Source of the DNA: Hyphomicrobiales bacterium
Lineage (GTDB): Bacteria > Pseudomonadota > Alphaproteobacteria > Rhizobiales > Xanthobacteraceae
Direction: 5' to 3'
NCBI GenBank assembly: GCA_016713235.1
Contig: JADJPN010000002.1
Location: forward strand, 372,001-436,000
DNA length: 64,000 nt
Shown: positions 1 to 9,465 of the stretch, piece after piece
How the letters are laid out: the number at the start of each line of letters is the position of its first letter
Numbering within the stretch: position 1 is the stretch's first letter
Notes under the pieces: generated by a model
The model's input: the letters and a program-made list of their open reading frames with translations, nothing else
The model's database searches: none
Told to the model about the DNA's origin: nothing
Made by a program: the position numbers and the translations under genes

Positions 1-47
1 ACCGGATGATCCAGGCCTACGAAGAAATCATGCGGATGCCGATCTGA
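1..47 (+). CDS. fliE: FliE, flagellar hook-basal body protein (3' end only)
   Basis: Only the last 14 codons are present. They read RMIQAYEEIMRMPI and then TGA, which is the conserved C-terminus of FliE, the adaptor between the MS ring and the rod of the flagellar basal body. The TGA shares its last base with the ATG of fliQ (TGATG), so the genes are translationally coupled. The first two bases belong to a cut codon. The assignment rests on this short tail plus the fliQ-fliR-flhB context. Confidence 0.75.
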   Translation, partial: RMIQAYEEIMRMPI

Positions 48-310
48 TGAATGGCGCGGAAGTATTGGACGTCGCACGCGACGGCATCTGGACGCTCTTG
101 TGGGTCGCCGGGCCGTTAATGATCGTGGCGCTCGTGGTCGGTGTCGCGATCTCGCTCATGCAGGCGCTGACGCAAATTCAGGAAATGACGCTCGTATTCG
201 TGCCGAAGATCATCGCGATCTTCATCGCATTGATCGTCGCGCTGCCGTTCATGGGCGATGTTCTTCACGGCTACATGGGCCGCATCGCGAGCCGCATCAT
301 CACCGGCTGA
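47..310 (+). CDS. fliQ: FliQ, flagellar type III export gate protein
   Basis: This 87-residue protein has two hydrophobic helices (about residues 15-40 and 50-75), the size and hairpin topology of FliQ. The family motif region ALTQIQEMTLVFVPKI is intact. FliQ assembles with FliP and FliR into the inner-membrane export gate that secretes rod, hook and filament subunits. The start overlaps the fliE stop and fliR follows after a short gap, so this is one operon. No anomalies were seen. Confidence 0.95.
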   Translation: MNGAEVLDVARDGIWTLLWVAGPLMIVALVVGVAISLMQALTQIQEMTLVFVPKIIAIFIALIVALPFMGDVLHGYMGRIASRIITG

Positions 311-327
311 CACCGGGAATCCGCGCC

Positions 328-1095
328 TTGACCGTAAACATCTCCTTTCTTCCGGCGCTCGCGGTCACTTTCATCCTCATGTTCGCGCGGCTCGGCACCA
401 TGACGATGCTGATGCCGGGCATCGGCGAGCGCGGCATTCCCATGCGCATCCGGCTCGTGATTGCGCTGATGCTGACGCTGGTGATGCTGCCGATCTATCG
501 CGGCATTTACCCGACCGTGCCGATGGCAAACTTCGGCCCGATCGTGGCACTGCTGATCCAGGAAGTGATCATCGGCGCGGTGCTGGGTCTGACCGCGCGG
601 CTCACTTTGTCGGCGCTGGAAGTCGCGGGCGCGACGATCGCGAACCAGATGGGTCTCGGTTTCGCGATGGCGGTCGATCCGAACCAGGGTCAGCAGGGCA
701 TCATCATCGGCAACTTGCTCGCGGTGCTCGGGGTCGCGCTGATCTTCGCGACCGACATGCACCATCTGGCGATTGGCGCGCTCGACCATAGTTACACGCT
801 GTTCAAGCCGGGCGAGTTTCTGCCGACGAGCGACGTGACGCAGCTGATGCTGTCGATCATTTCGGGCGCGTTCAAGATCGGCGTGCAGTTGGCTGCGCCG
901 TTTCTCGTCTTCGGTCTTCTGTTCAACCTGGGCCTTGGCATTCTCGCGCGGCTGATGCCGCAGTTGCAGGTTTTCTTCCTGGGTCTTCCGATCTCGATCA
1001 TGGTCGGGTTTGCGATGCTTGCCGCTTTCATCGGCGCGGTGATGCTCGGCTTCCTCGGGCATCTAGAGACCGTGCTGCTCGGCATTGCGCGATAG
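328..1095 (+). CDS. fliR: FliR, flagellar type III export gate protein
   Basis: About 255 residues, strongly hydrophobic, with around six predicted membrane segments and the FliR region ANQMGLGFAMAVDPNQGQQG in the middle. I chose the TTG at 328 (LTVNISFLPAL) because the same open frame extends upstream only as out-of-frame sequence over fliQ, and TTG gives the expected family length. FliR caps the FliP/FliQ export gate and contacts FlhB, which is encoded next. The fliQ-fliR-flhB order is the standard flagellar export cluster. Confidence 0.92.
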   Translation: MTVNISFLPALAVTFILMFARLGTMTMLMPGIGERGIPMRIRLVIALMLTLVMLPIYRGIYPTVPMANFGPIVALLIQEVIIGAVLGLTARLTLSALEVAGATIANQMGLGFAMAVDPNQGQQGIIIGNLLAVLGVALIFATDMHHLAIGALDHSYTLFKPGEFLPTSDVTQLMLSIISGAFKIGVQLAAPFLVFGLLFNLGLGILARLMPQLQVFFLGLPISIMVGFAMLAAFIGAVMLGFLGHLETVLLGIAR

Positions 1096-1104
1096 GGGAG
1101 CGCA

Positions 1105-2190
1105 ATGGCCGAGAGCGAAGGGCAAGATACCGAAAAGTCAGAAGACCCAACCGCAAAACGGCTGGATGATGCGATTAATCGCGGCGACGTCGCGAAGAGT
1201 CAGGAAGTCAACACCTGGTTTCTTTTTGCTGGGCGCCACCGTTGCGTTCTTCATGTTCGGCGGCAGGCGGTGAATAAGCTCGCCATCGCTTTCCGCGATG
1301 TGCTCGGCAATCTGCATCTTGCGACCGACCCCTCGCTTGTGATGCGCGCGATCTTGCGGCTGTTCATGCAAGTGCTGATCGCGGTCGGGCCGTTGATGGC
1401 GATACTCGTTCTCGCGGCGATTGTCGGCAATGTCGTGCAGCATCGCCTGTTGTGGACCACCGAACCGCTCGCGCCGAAGCTCAATCGCATCTCACCGATC
1501 GGCGGCCTTAGCGGATTTTTTCGAAACACGCGCTCGTGCAGTTCGTCAAAGGGATTCCTGAAACTCGGCATCGTCGGCAGCGTGATCTATGTGATCGGCT
1601 CGTCCGAAATCGAGCGGATGGGCCTCCTGATCAATGGCGAGCTCGGCCTGACCGTTGGCGTCACCTTCACGCTCGCATTGAAGATCATGGCGGCGGTGAC
1701 CGCGATCATGGCGCTGGTCGCGATAGCCGATTATCTCTGGCAGCAGCATAGCTGGTACGAGAAGCAGCGCATGTCGGTTCGCGAAGTGCGTCAGGAATTC
1801 AAGGAGCAGGAAGGCGACCCGACCATCAAGGCAAAGCTCCGGCAAATCCGGCAGTCGCGCTCGAGGAAGCGCATGATGCAGGAAGTTCCCGAAGCGACCG
1901 TGGTCGTCATGAACCCGACCCACTTCGCGGTGGCGCTCAAATACGAGCAGGGGATGGGCGCACCGATCTGCGTTGCCAAAGGCCAGGACAATATCGCGCT
2001 CAAAATCCGCGAGGTCGCCTACCGGCACGGCGTTCCGGTCGTGCAGAACGCGCCGCTGGCGCGCGCGCTCTTTAAATCGGTCGATGTGGAGCAGGAAATT
2101 CCAGTCGAACACTACAAGGCGGTTGCCGAGCTCATCGGCTACGTCATGAAGTTGCGCAATTCGGCCCGGAACGTCGGGTTCAGGAGATGA
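1105..2190 (+). CDS. flhB: FlhB, flagellar export switch protein (two compensating indels)
   Basis: FlhB controls the switch from rod/hook to filament export. The C-terminal cytoplasmic domain carries the autocleavage motif NPTH (in VVVMNPTHFAVAL, about residue 270), as in functional FlhB. The N-terminus (KSEDPTAKRLDDAINRGDV, SQEVNTWF) is typical. Between about 1226 and 1270 the frame reads nonsense, while the +1 frame encodes the expected first membrane helix (LLGATVAFFMFGG). An extra T near 1226 and a missing base near 1268 explain this, most likely as sequence errors. The stop overlaps the cckA start (ATGA). Confidence 0.9.
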   Translation: MAESEGQDTEKSEDPTAKRLDDAINRGDVAKSQEVNTWFLFAGRHRCVLHVRRQAVNKLAIAFRDVLGNLHLATDPSLVMRAILRLFMQVLIAVGPLMAILVLAAIVGNVVQHRLLWTTEPLAPKLNRISPIGGLSGFFRNTRSCSSSKGFLKLGIVGSVIYVIGSSEIERMGLLINGELGLTVGVTFTLALKIMAAVTAIMALVAIADYLWQQHSWYEKQRMSVREVRQEFKEQEGDPTIKAKLRQIRQSRSRKRMMQEVPEATVVVMNPTHFAVALKYEQGMGAPICVAKGQDNIALKIREVAYRHGVPVVQNAPLARALFKSVDVEQEIPVEHYKAVAELIGYVMKLRNSARNVGFRR

Positions 2191-4802
2191 GCTTGCGGAG
2201 CGAAGGAGTTCTCAGGCAAACCGGTATGACGGAAAGCGGGGTATCGCGGGAAATGGCGCCAATGACGCCTCACGACGACGAAGCGGCCGGTGTCGACCGC
2301 ATCCCGGCCACGGGCTCGATCGGGCTTGTGATCGTGGTCGCCTTCGCGCTGGTTTCGACCGCCGTATTCCTGCTGTTCCTCGGTCGCGACGAAGCGGACC
2401 CCTATATTATTGCGGTGCTCGCCGCGCTCGCCGTGATCGGCGTGTTCGCGCTCTTCTCTTATGCGTCGGGCGTGATCGAATTCGCAGGGCGCGCGACCCG
2501 CAACGACCTTACCAAGGCGTTCGCGGATTCGGGGAGCGATGGCATCTCCATCGTCGATGGTTCGGGGCGCGTGCTCTACGCGAACCGCGCATATCTCGAA
2601 CTCACCGGCGCCGAACATCCCGACGATGTGCGGCCGGTGGAGCGGCTGTTCACGAGCGACCCCACTGTCGCCGACGCAATTTATCGTCTTGCGCAAGCCG
2701 TCCAGTCCGGCCGTTCGCATGCGGAGGAAATCCGTGTGCCGAGTGCGGAAGGAAACGGTGCGCGCTGGTTTCGCATTCGCTCGCGTCCGCTCGGCACCAA
2801 GGGGCGGCAGGCAAAGCTCGCGAGCTGGACCATCGCCGACATCACACGCGAGCGCGAAAAACAGGAAAGCACATTCCAGTCGCTGCAACATGCGATCGAT
2901 TTCCTCGACCACGCGCCGGCGGGATTCTTTTCTTCCGATGCGCAGGGCCGCGTCAGCTACCTGAACACCACGCTCGCGGGATGGCTCGGCTACGACATTG
3001 CCGAAATCGGCGCGGACGGCTTGAAGATCACCGATCTCGTGCAAGGCACGAGCGCGGCGCTGCTCACGAACATTTCCCCCGCGCCGGGCGAAGTGAAGAC
3101 CGAAGTGCACGACATCGATCTTCGCAGGAAGAACGGCACGAGCCTGCCGGTGCGGCTGATGCATCGCGTGGCGTTCGCTTCAGACGGCACACCCGGAGCT
3201 TCGCGCACACTCGTGTTGTCGCGCGCCAAGACCGATGACAAGCCGGATGCGTTGCGCGCGGCTGAAGTCCGCTTCGCGCGCTTCTTCCATAATTCGCCCG
3301 CGGCGATTGCGACGGTCGCCCGCGCGGGACGGATCATCAATTCGAACGCGACCTTCGCGCGGCTGTTTGGCTCCGCCGACGACGATAAGGGCGCGCGGCA
3401 GACAGTATTCTCTTTTGTGTCGAAGGAGCAGCGCACGAAAGCTCGAAGCGCTGCTGCGCGGCGTGATCGAGGGCAGCACGGCGCCGCACGAAGTCGAATT
3501 GCCGCTCGAAGGCAAGGAAGGGCACTTCGCGCGTTTCTTCGTGACGCCGGTGGAAGAAGACACGGTCGAGGCGGGCGAGGCCGCGATCGTGCATGCCATC
3601 GACACCAGCGAGGAGAAGAAGCTGGAGCTCTCGTTCGCGCAGGCGCAGAAGATGCAAGCGATTGGCGAGTTCGCGGGCTACATCGCGCACGACTTCAACA
3701 ACGTGCTGACTACCATGATCGGCAACGCCAGCCTGATGCTCGTCAAGGTCCGGCCGACCGATCCGGGCTTCCAGGAGCTGAACCAGATCCGGCAATACGG
3801 CACGCGCGCAGCGGCGCTGGTGCGGCAACTGCTCGCTTTTGCGCGGCGCGAAACGCTCGTCCCCGAAATGCTGCATGCGGGCGACGTGATCTCCGATCTT
3901 GCTAACGGCTTGATGCGCCGCGTTGCCACCGAGAAGGTGAAGTTAGAGACGAATTACGCCCGCGACCTGTGGCCGGTAAAAGCCGACATCAACCAGTTCG
4001 AGCGCGTGCTGATCAACCTGGCGGCAAATGCCCGCGACGCAATGCCGAACGGCGGCACGCTGAAAATCCGTACCGCGAATATTGCGGCCGAGGACTCCCA
4101 CAAGTTCAGATATGACGGCATGCCCGCGGCCGAATACGTGATGATCGAGGTTGCCGATAGCGGTACCGGCATCGCGCCTGAAGCGCGCGCCAAGATTTTC
4201 GAGCCTTTCTTCACGACTAAAGACAAGAACAAAGGCACCGGCCTCGGTCTTGCCGCCGTCTACGGCATCGTGAAGCAGTCGGGTGGCTTCATTTACGTCG
4301 ACAGCGAACTGGGGAAGGGCGCAACCTTCCGCATCTTCCTGCCGCGCTACATTCCGACCGAAAACGAAATCACGGCTGCGCGCGATGCCGCGCAGGCGAA
4401 GGTCGCGGCGGAATCCAAGCCGGTGAATTTGACCGGACGCGGCACCGTGTTGCTGGTCGAAGACGAAGACGGCGTGCGGCGCTTCGCGTCGCACGCCCTC
4501 ACCATGCGCGGCTTCACCGTGCTGGAAGCGGTCGACGGCGAAGAGGGTCTCGAGATCGCGAAGAAAGAAGAGCGGCAATATCGACATCATCGTTTCCGAC
4601 GTGATGATGCCGGTCATGGATGGCCCGACCATGCTCAAGGAAATGCGCAAGGCGAACCTGAAGAAGACCAAGGTGATCTTCGCTTCCGGCTATTCGAAGG
4701 GCTCGCGGATCAGCTGCCGGGCGAGGAGTTCAGCTTCCGCCGAAACCGTTCGATCTTCCGGGCCTGGTCAAGGCGGTGAAGGAAGAGTTGCAGCAGAATT
4801 AG
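2187..4802 (+). CDS. cckA: CckA-like hybrid sensor histidine kinase/phosphatase (several frameshifts)
   Basis: Order of parts: short N-terminus, two membrane helices (about residues 45-93), two PAS-like domains (about 125-340), an H-box FAGYIAHDFNNVLTTM, a HATPase domain (NLAANARDAMPNGG, GTGLGLAAVYGIV) and a C-terminal receiver (VLLVEDEDG, then DVMMPVMDGP). This is CckA architecture; CckA feeds phosphate through ChpT to CtrA in alphaproteobacterial cell-cycle control. It directly follows flhB, as in Bradyrhizobium relatives. The frame breaks near 3438, near 4572, and twice between 4690 and 4735. Rejoined, the protein ends in KAVKEELQQN at 4802. The start codon is uncertain; an ATG at 2226 is an alternative. 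Confidence 0.85.
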
Positions 4803-5385
4803 GCTGCGTTCAGCGCTTCCTCGACAAAATCCAGCCGGTCCTGCCCGAAGAACATCCTGTCGCCGACAAAGAAGGTCGGCGCGCCGAACACGCCGCGCGA
4901 AACCGCTTCCTCGGTGTTTGCGCGCAGTTCGTCTTTCACAGGCTGATGTTCGATTGCCGCAAGGAGATGTTTCGGCTCGAAGCCGGCTTTGGTGAGCACC
5001 ATGCCTATGACCTGCGGATCGTTCAGGTTCTGCGGCTCGATCCACATCGCGTGAAAGATCGCATCGGCGTAGGCGCGAAGCGGTTCTCCTTCTGCATCGC
5101 GACCGCGCCGCGCATCAGCATCATGGTGTTGATGGGAAACCACGGGTTGCGTGCGTAGGGCACGCCATACCGCGCGGCGAAAGCCTTCAGATCGCCGGCC
5201 ATCCATTTCGATTTCGCCGCGATCGCGGCCGGCGACTGGTTGCCGGTGGCCTTGAACACGCCGCCGAGCAGCATCGGCCGATAGGCTATTTCCGCGCCGG
5301 TGCGCCCGGCCAGTGCCGGCATCTGCGTATGGGCAAGATAAGTCGTCGGGCTGCCGAAATCGAAAAAGAACTCGAGACGTTTCAC
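4799..5385 (-). CDS. DsbA-fold 2-hydroxychromene-2-carboxylate isomerase-like protein (one frameshift)
   Basis: The N-terminus VKRLEFFFDFGSPTTYLAH and the later GAPTFFVGDRMFFGQDRLDFVEEAL are hallmarks of the HCCA isomerase/DsbA-like thioredoxin-fold family. Members use glutathione in naphthalene-type degradation, but many are uncharacterised. I chose GTG at 5385 because a GGGAGG ribosome site sits a few bases upstream; the in-frame ATG farther out lacks one. The frame breaks near 5075, where one missing G restores FAAYADAIFHAMW. The gene is convergent with cckA (stops overlap) and divergent from the next dehydrogenase. Confidence 0.8.
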
Positions 5386-5479
5386 GGCTTCCTCCCGCAT
5401 TCGTGCATGGCTGCTTTTACAACGCCTGAATTGACAGGCTCCCGCGTGAGACGCCACGCTGTCAAGAAACGAGGACAGC

Positions 5480-6206
5480 ATGGCCGATAAAGTAGCGTTG
5501 GTGATCGGTGCAGGGGACGCGACGGGCGGCGCGATTGCCCGGCGCTTTGCGAAGGAAGGCTATGTCGCCTGCGTCACGCGCAGGCATGCCGACAAGCTGG
5601 AGCCGCTGGTCAAGCATATCGAAGCCGAAGGCGGCAGGGCGCGGGGCTTTGGGAACGACGCGCGGAAAGAAGAACAGGTCGCGGCACTGTTCGAGGAAAT
5701 CGAGCGCGACGTCGGAGAGATCGAAGTCGCGGTCTATAACATCGGTGCGAATGTGCGCTTCCCGATCCGCGAGACCACTTCGCGCGTCTTTTTCAAAGTC
5801 TGGGAGATGGCTTGTTTCGGCGGTTTCCTGATGGGGCGGGAGGCTGCGAAGGTCATGGTGCCGAGGAAGCGCGGCACTATTATTTTTACGGGCGCAACGG
5901 CGAGTGTGCGCGGCTCATCCGGCTTCTCCGCATTTTCCGCCGGCAAGCATGCGCTGCGCGCGGTTGCGCATAGCATGGCGCGGGAGCTCGGGCCGGAGGG
6001 CATCCATGTCGCGCATGTCGTGATCGACGGCGCGATCGATACTGCTTTCATCCGCGAGATGTTTCCGGAGCGCTACAAGCTGAAAGAACAGGATGGGATT
6101 CTCGATCCCGACCAGATCGCGGAGAACTACTGGTATCTGCACAACCAGCACCGCAGCGCCTGGACGCATGAAATGGATCTGCGTCCCTTGGATCGAAAAA
6201 GTTTGA
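5480..6206 (+). CDS. Divergent short-chain dehydrogenase/reductase-like protein lacking the catalytic Tyr
   Basis: About 240 residues with an SDR Rossmann fold: N-terminal VALVIGAGDATGGAIARRFA for the dinucleotide, a modified NNAG segment (YNIGANVRF), and a late GPEGIHVAHVVIDGAID. At the active site the usual YxxxK reads FSAGK (AFSAGKHALRAVAHSMA), so Tyr is replaced by Phe while Lys remains. It may not catalyse the usual carbonyl/alcohol exchange. Near 6186 one extra T shifts the frame; corrected, the protein ends ...RPWIEKV and stops at 6204-6206. A low-complexity island begins at once downstream. Confidence 0.8.
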
Positions 6207-6480
<274 letters not shown>

Positions 6481-6484
<4 letters not shown>

Positions 6485-8272
6485 AGCGCGCGAGCGGCCA
6501 GAACAGCGCGATCAGCGGCACGCCGATCGTGAGGACGAGCAAAGAGAGCGGCGCACCTAATCGCCAGTAATCTCCGAAGCGATAGCCGCCCGGTCCCATC
6601 ACCAGCGTATTCGATTGATGGCCGATGGGCGTCAGGAAGTCGCATGCCGCGCCAATCGCTACCGCCATCAGGAACGGCTCGGGGCGATAACCGAGCTTGG
6701 TCGCGAATGCTGCCGCAATCGGGCCCATCACCAGCACGGTTGCCGCGTTGTTCAGGAATGGCGTGACCGCCATTGCGGTAGCCATAATGAGCAGGAGTGC
6801 CGTGTAGCCGTTGAGATAGTCGCCGGTCCGCGAGAGCAGGTTGGCAATGATTTCCGTGCCGCCGGTCGAGCGCAGTGCATCCGAAACCGGAATAAGCGCA
6901 CCAATCAAAATCAGAATTGGCCATTCCACCGCCGCATAGGCTTCCTTCAGCGTGAGCGAACGGATGAGCAGCAACACGACCGCGGTTCCGAAGAAGGCAA
7001 TCGCGATCGGGAGGTAGCCCAACGCGACCAGGAGCATCGCAACCGCAAGAACGATGATTGGCATGGTGCTGCGCCGCGTATTGCCGAGCGGCTGCGAGCG
7101 TTCGGCAAGCGGCAGCAAACCTAGCTCGCCGAGCGCTTCAGGCATATCGGAAAGGCCTCCGCGCAGGACGACGACATCGCCCGCACGCAGGCGCATCGAA
7201 CGAAGCGGCGAAGTGAGCCGCGCGCCGGCGCGGCTGACTGCGAGCAGCGTCACGCCATGTTTGTGATAGAGTTTGGATTGCTGCGCATTCGATCCCGGCG
7301 AGCACCGAACCTTCGGTGACAACCGCTTCCATTACGCCAAGATCGTCGCCGGCGTGTCGGTTTCCTTTTCGATTTTTGGCGGCTGGCAGCGGCGAGTTTC
7401 AGTTTTGCGTCGGCAACGACACGCTCCAGCGCTACCGGTTCGCCTTCGAGCAAGAGTATGTCGCCGGCGCGCAATTCCATGTTTTCGTTCGGCGCGTAGC
7501 GGCGGCCGCTTTTGCGCACGAGCATCAGGACTTCGACGTCCTGCCCGGAAAGCTTTTCGATCTGGCCAACTGTCTTTCCGACCGTTTCAGTCTTCGGCTG
7601 CACAATGGCTTCGGTCGTGTAGCCTTCGAGATTGAAGGCGGCTTCGATCGAGGCGGCGCCCTTGCGGCCTTTGGGCAGCAATCTCCAGCCGACCGCGAGA
7701 AATGCAATGCCTGCGACTGCCAGCACGACTCCGACTGGCGCAAAGTCGAACATCGAGAACGGTTCGCCGGTGATCTCCTGACGCACGCGCGAGACGAGAA
7801 TGTTCGGCGATGTGCCGACCAGGGTCACGATGCCGCCGAGCAGCGAGCCGAACGCCATCGGCATCAGATAAACCGAAGGCGAGGTTTCGTTCTTGCGCGC
7901 CATCGCGAAGGCGACCGGCATCAGCATCGCGAGCGCGCCGATGTTCTTCACGAAACCGGAGAGGGCCGCGACCGTTCCCGAAAGCACGACGACCTGAATG
8001 GTCGTGTTGGTGAGGTAGGGCGAAATCGGTTTCAGTACGCGCTCGACAATCCCGGAGCGCGCGACCGCTGCGCTGACCACGAGCGCACTCGCTATGATTG
8101 CGATGATGTCGTCGGAAAACCCGGAGAAGGCTTTGTCCGCCGGAACGATACCGATCAGCACCGCCGAAAGCAGCGTTACCATCGCCACCAGATCGTAGCG
8201 GAAACGCCCCCAGACGAAGGCGGCCATCATCAGCACAATCAGGCCGAAGCTGGCTGCTTGTTGCCATGTCAT
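6481..8272 (-). CDS. SLC13/DASS-family permease with central TrkA-C (RCK_C) domains (frameshifted; C-terminus enters G/C island)
   Basis: N-terminal half: several membrane helices including FVKNIGALAMLMPVAFAMAR and a VGTSPNILVS substrate motif. The middle has two soluble TrkA-C-like segments (IVQPKTETVGKTVGQIEKL; MRLRAGDVVVLRGG). The second membrane half contains FLNNAATVLVMGPI and GHQSNTLVMGPGGY. This is the layout of SLC13-type anion (dicarboxylate/sulfate) permeases. At least three indels between about 7285 and 7378 break the linker. The C-terminus (ALFWPLARF) meets the G/C island at about 6481, so the true stop cannot be seen. The substrate is unknown. Confidence 0.82.
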
Positions 8273-8321
8273 TCTTTTATTCCCAGCGCACTTTTCTTCT
8301 CAACGGATTCAGCCGTAGCGC

Positions 8322-8333
8322 TATATCGATATA
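8322..8333. promoter_or_regulatory. 12-bp perfect palindrome in divergent promoter region
   Basis: TATATCGATATA is a perfect dyad in the 133-bp gap between the divergent SLC13 permease and the thioesterase gene. Its centre lies about 50 bp from the permease start and about 80 bp from the thioesterase start. The position fits an operator, but no regulator gene lies beside it. Confidence 0.35.
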
Positions 8334-8405
8334 ACGCGGTGGATGGAACCGAATTTCCATCGGCTGAAAGGCGGCGCTAAAGTTGAGTCAAGGAGAATTC
8401 TGACA

Positions 8406-8846
8406 ATGCAACGCAGCGATTTTTCGCATTTCACGCCATTTCGCGTACGCTATTACGAGGCAGACGCGCAAGGCATTTTGTTCAACGCGAATTATCTCGC
8501 ATATTTCGACACCTGCATCATCGAATATCTGCGCGATCTGCCGTTCGACTGGAATGCCGAGAAAGCAAAGCACAACACGGGTTTTCATACGGTGCGCGCG
8601 CTGGTCGAATACGCCGCACCCGTGCGTTATGACGAGCAGATCGAGGTCGGCACCAGGATCGAAAAACTCGGCCGCTCGTCCATGGTTTTCAAGTTCGCGA
8701 TGTTCGGAAAAGGCGAGAGCAATGTGCGTTCCACGGGCGAAGCGGTCTGGGTGAATGCCGATCAGACCGCGCACAAAGCCGCGCCGCTGCCGGAGGTCTT
8801 GCGTGCGCGCATTATGAAAAAAGAGAAAATCGCAGCGTCTTCCTGA
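8406..8846 (+). CDS. Hotdog-fold acyl-CoA thioesterase (4HBT/YbgC-like)
   Basis: 146 residues, the length of single hotdog-domain thioesterases. The N-terminal FRVRYYEADAQGILFNANY matches the 4-hydroxybenzoyl-CoA thioesterase signature, with a catalytic-type Asp in EADAQG. It probably hydrolyses a short or aromatic acyl-CoA; the substrate cannot be read from sequence. I prefer ATG 8406 (MQRSDFSHF) over the in-frame ATG at 8343 because an AAGGAG lies about 11 bases upstream and the family begins here. Confidence 0.85.
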   Translation: MQRSDFSHFTPFRVRYYEADAQGILFNANYLAYFDTCIIEYLRDLPFDWNAEKAKHNTGFHTVRALVEYAAPVRYDEQIEVGTRIEKLGRSSMVFKFAMFGKGESNVRSTGEAVWVNADQTAHKAAPLPEVLRARIMKKEKIAASS

Positions 8847-8859
8847 CACACAAAAAATC

Positions 8860-8881
8860 CATGGCGGGGCTTCCCGCCATG
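8860..8881. terminator. Terminator-like hairpin after the thioesterase
   Basis: CATGGCGGG and CCCGCCATG form a perfect 9-bp stem with a four-base loop, 13 bases after the stop. The T-run (TTTTT at about 8891) starts some 10 bases past the stem, so it is not a classical rho-independent site. An A-run just upstream could serve the opposite strand. Confidence 0.45.
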
Positions 8882-9012
8882 CCTGCGTTCTTTTTATTGG
8901 TAGACGCAGACTTTCGATTGACGTGCGCCCGGTTCGGCTTCCTGATTGATGATTAGCCGGGCCGCGCCTGAAATCTTTCACGAGGGCGCTAGCGGAAACG
9001 GGCGAGGACGTC

Positions 9013-9438
9013 ATGAAACGCGAAGGCGGAAAACTCGAAGGTGGATGTTATTGCGGCGCGCTTCGCTACAGCGCGCAAGGCAAGCCGATGCTGAAGGCGC
9101 AATGCCATTGCCGCGCGTGCCAGTATATTTCGGGCGGCGCGCCGAACATGTTCATGCTGATGCCGCTGGAAGGTTTCGCCTACACAAAAGGCACGCCGAA
9201 GCAGTTCACGCGGCCCGATCTAGAGAATGCCGTCACGCGCGAATTCTGCGAGACGTGCGGCACGCATATTCTTACGAGACGGCCGGGCTTGCCGCAGATC
9301 GTGCTCAAGATCGGCACGCTCGACGATCCGGCGGCGGGCTATGGCGGGCCGAAGATCGCGATCTATACGGTCGACAGGCAGCCGTTTCACCTGATCGCGG
9401 AAGGCGTGCCCGCGTTTGACCGGCTGCCGAATAAGTAG
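9013..9438 (+). CDS. GFA-family zinc-binding protein (Mss4-like fold)
   Basis: 141 residues with the GFA/CENP-V zinc pattern: GGCYCGALRY, then CHCRACQ, then CETCGTH. The founding member was described as glutathione-dependent formaldehyde-activating enzyme, but most GFA proteins have no proven activity. It sits just upstream of an aldehyde dehydrogenase and a GMC oxidoreductase on the same strand, a context compatible with aldehyde or alcohol oxidation. That functional link is inference. ATG 9013 follows GAGGACG. Confidence 0.88.
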   Translation: MKREGGKLEGGCYCGALRYSAQGKPMLKAQCHCRACQYISGGAPNMFMLMPLEGFAYTKGTPKQFTRPDLENAVTREFCETCGTHILTRRPGLPQIVLKIGTLDDPAAGYGGPKIAIYTVDRQPFHLIAEGVPAFDRLPNK

Positions 9439-9465
9439 AATCGTCTCTTAGCCGGAGGGTTGGTC

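Noticed and set aside
1220..1275. Programmed frameshifting in flhB
   Set aside because: The two shifts cancel and similar indels occur across unrelated genes. There is no slippery site with a downstream structure.
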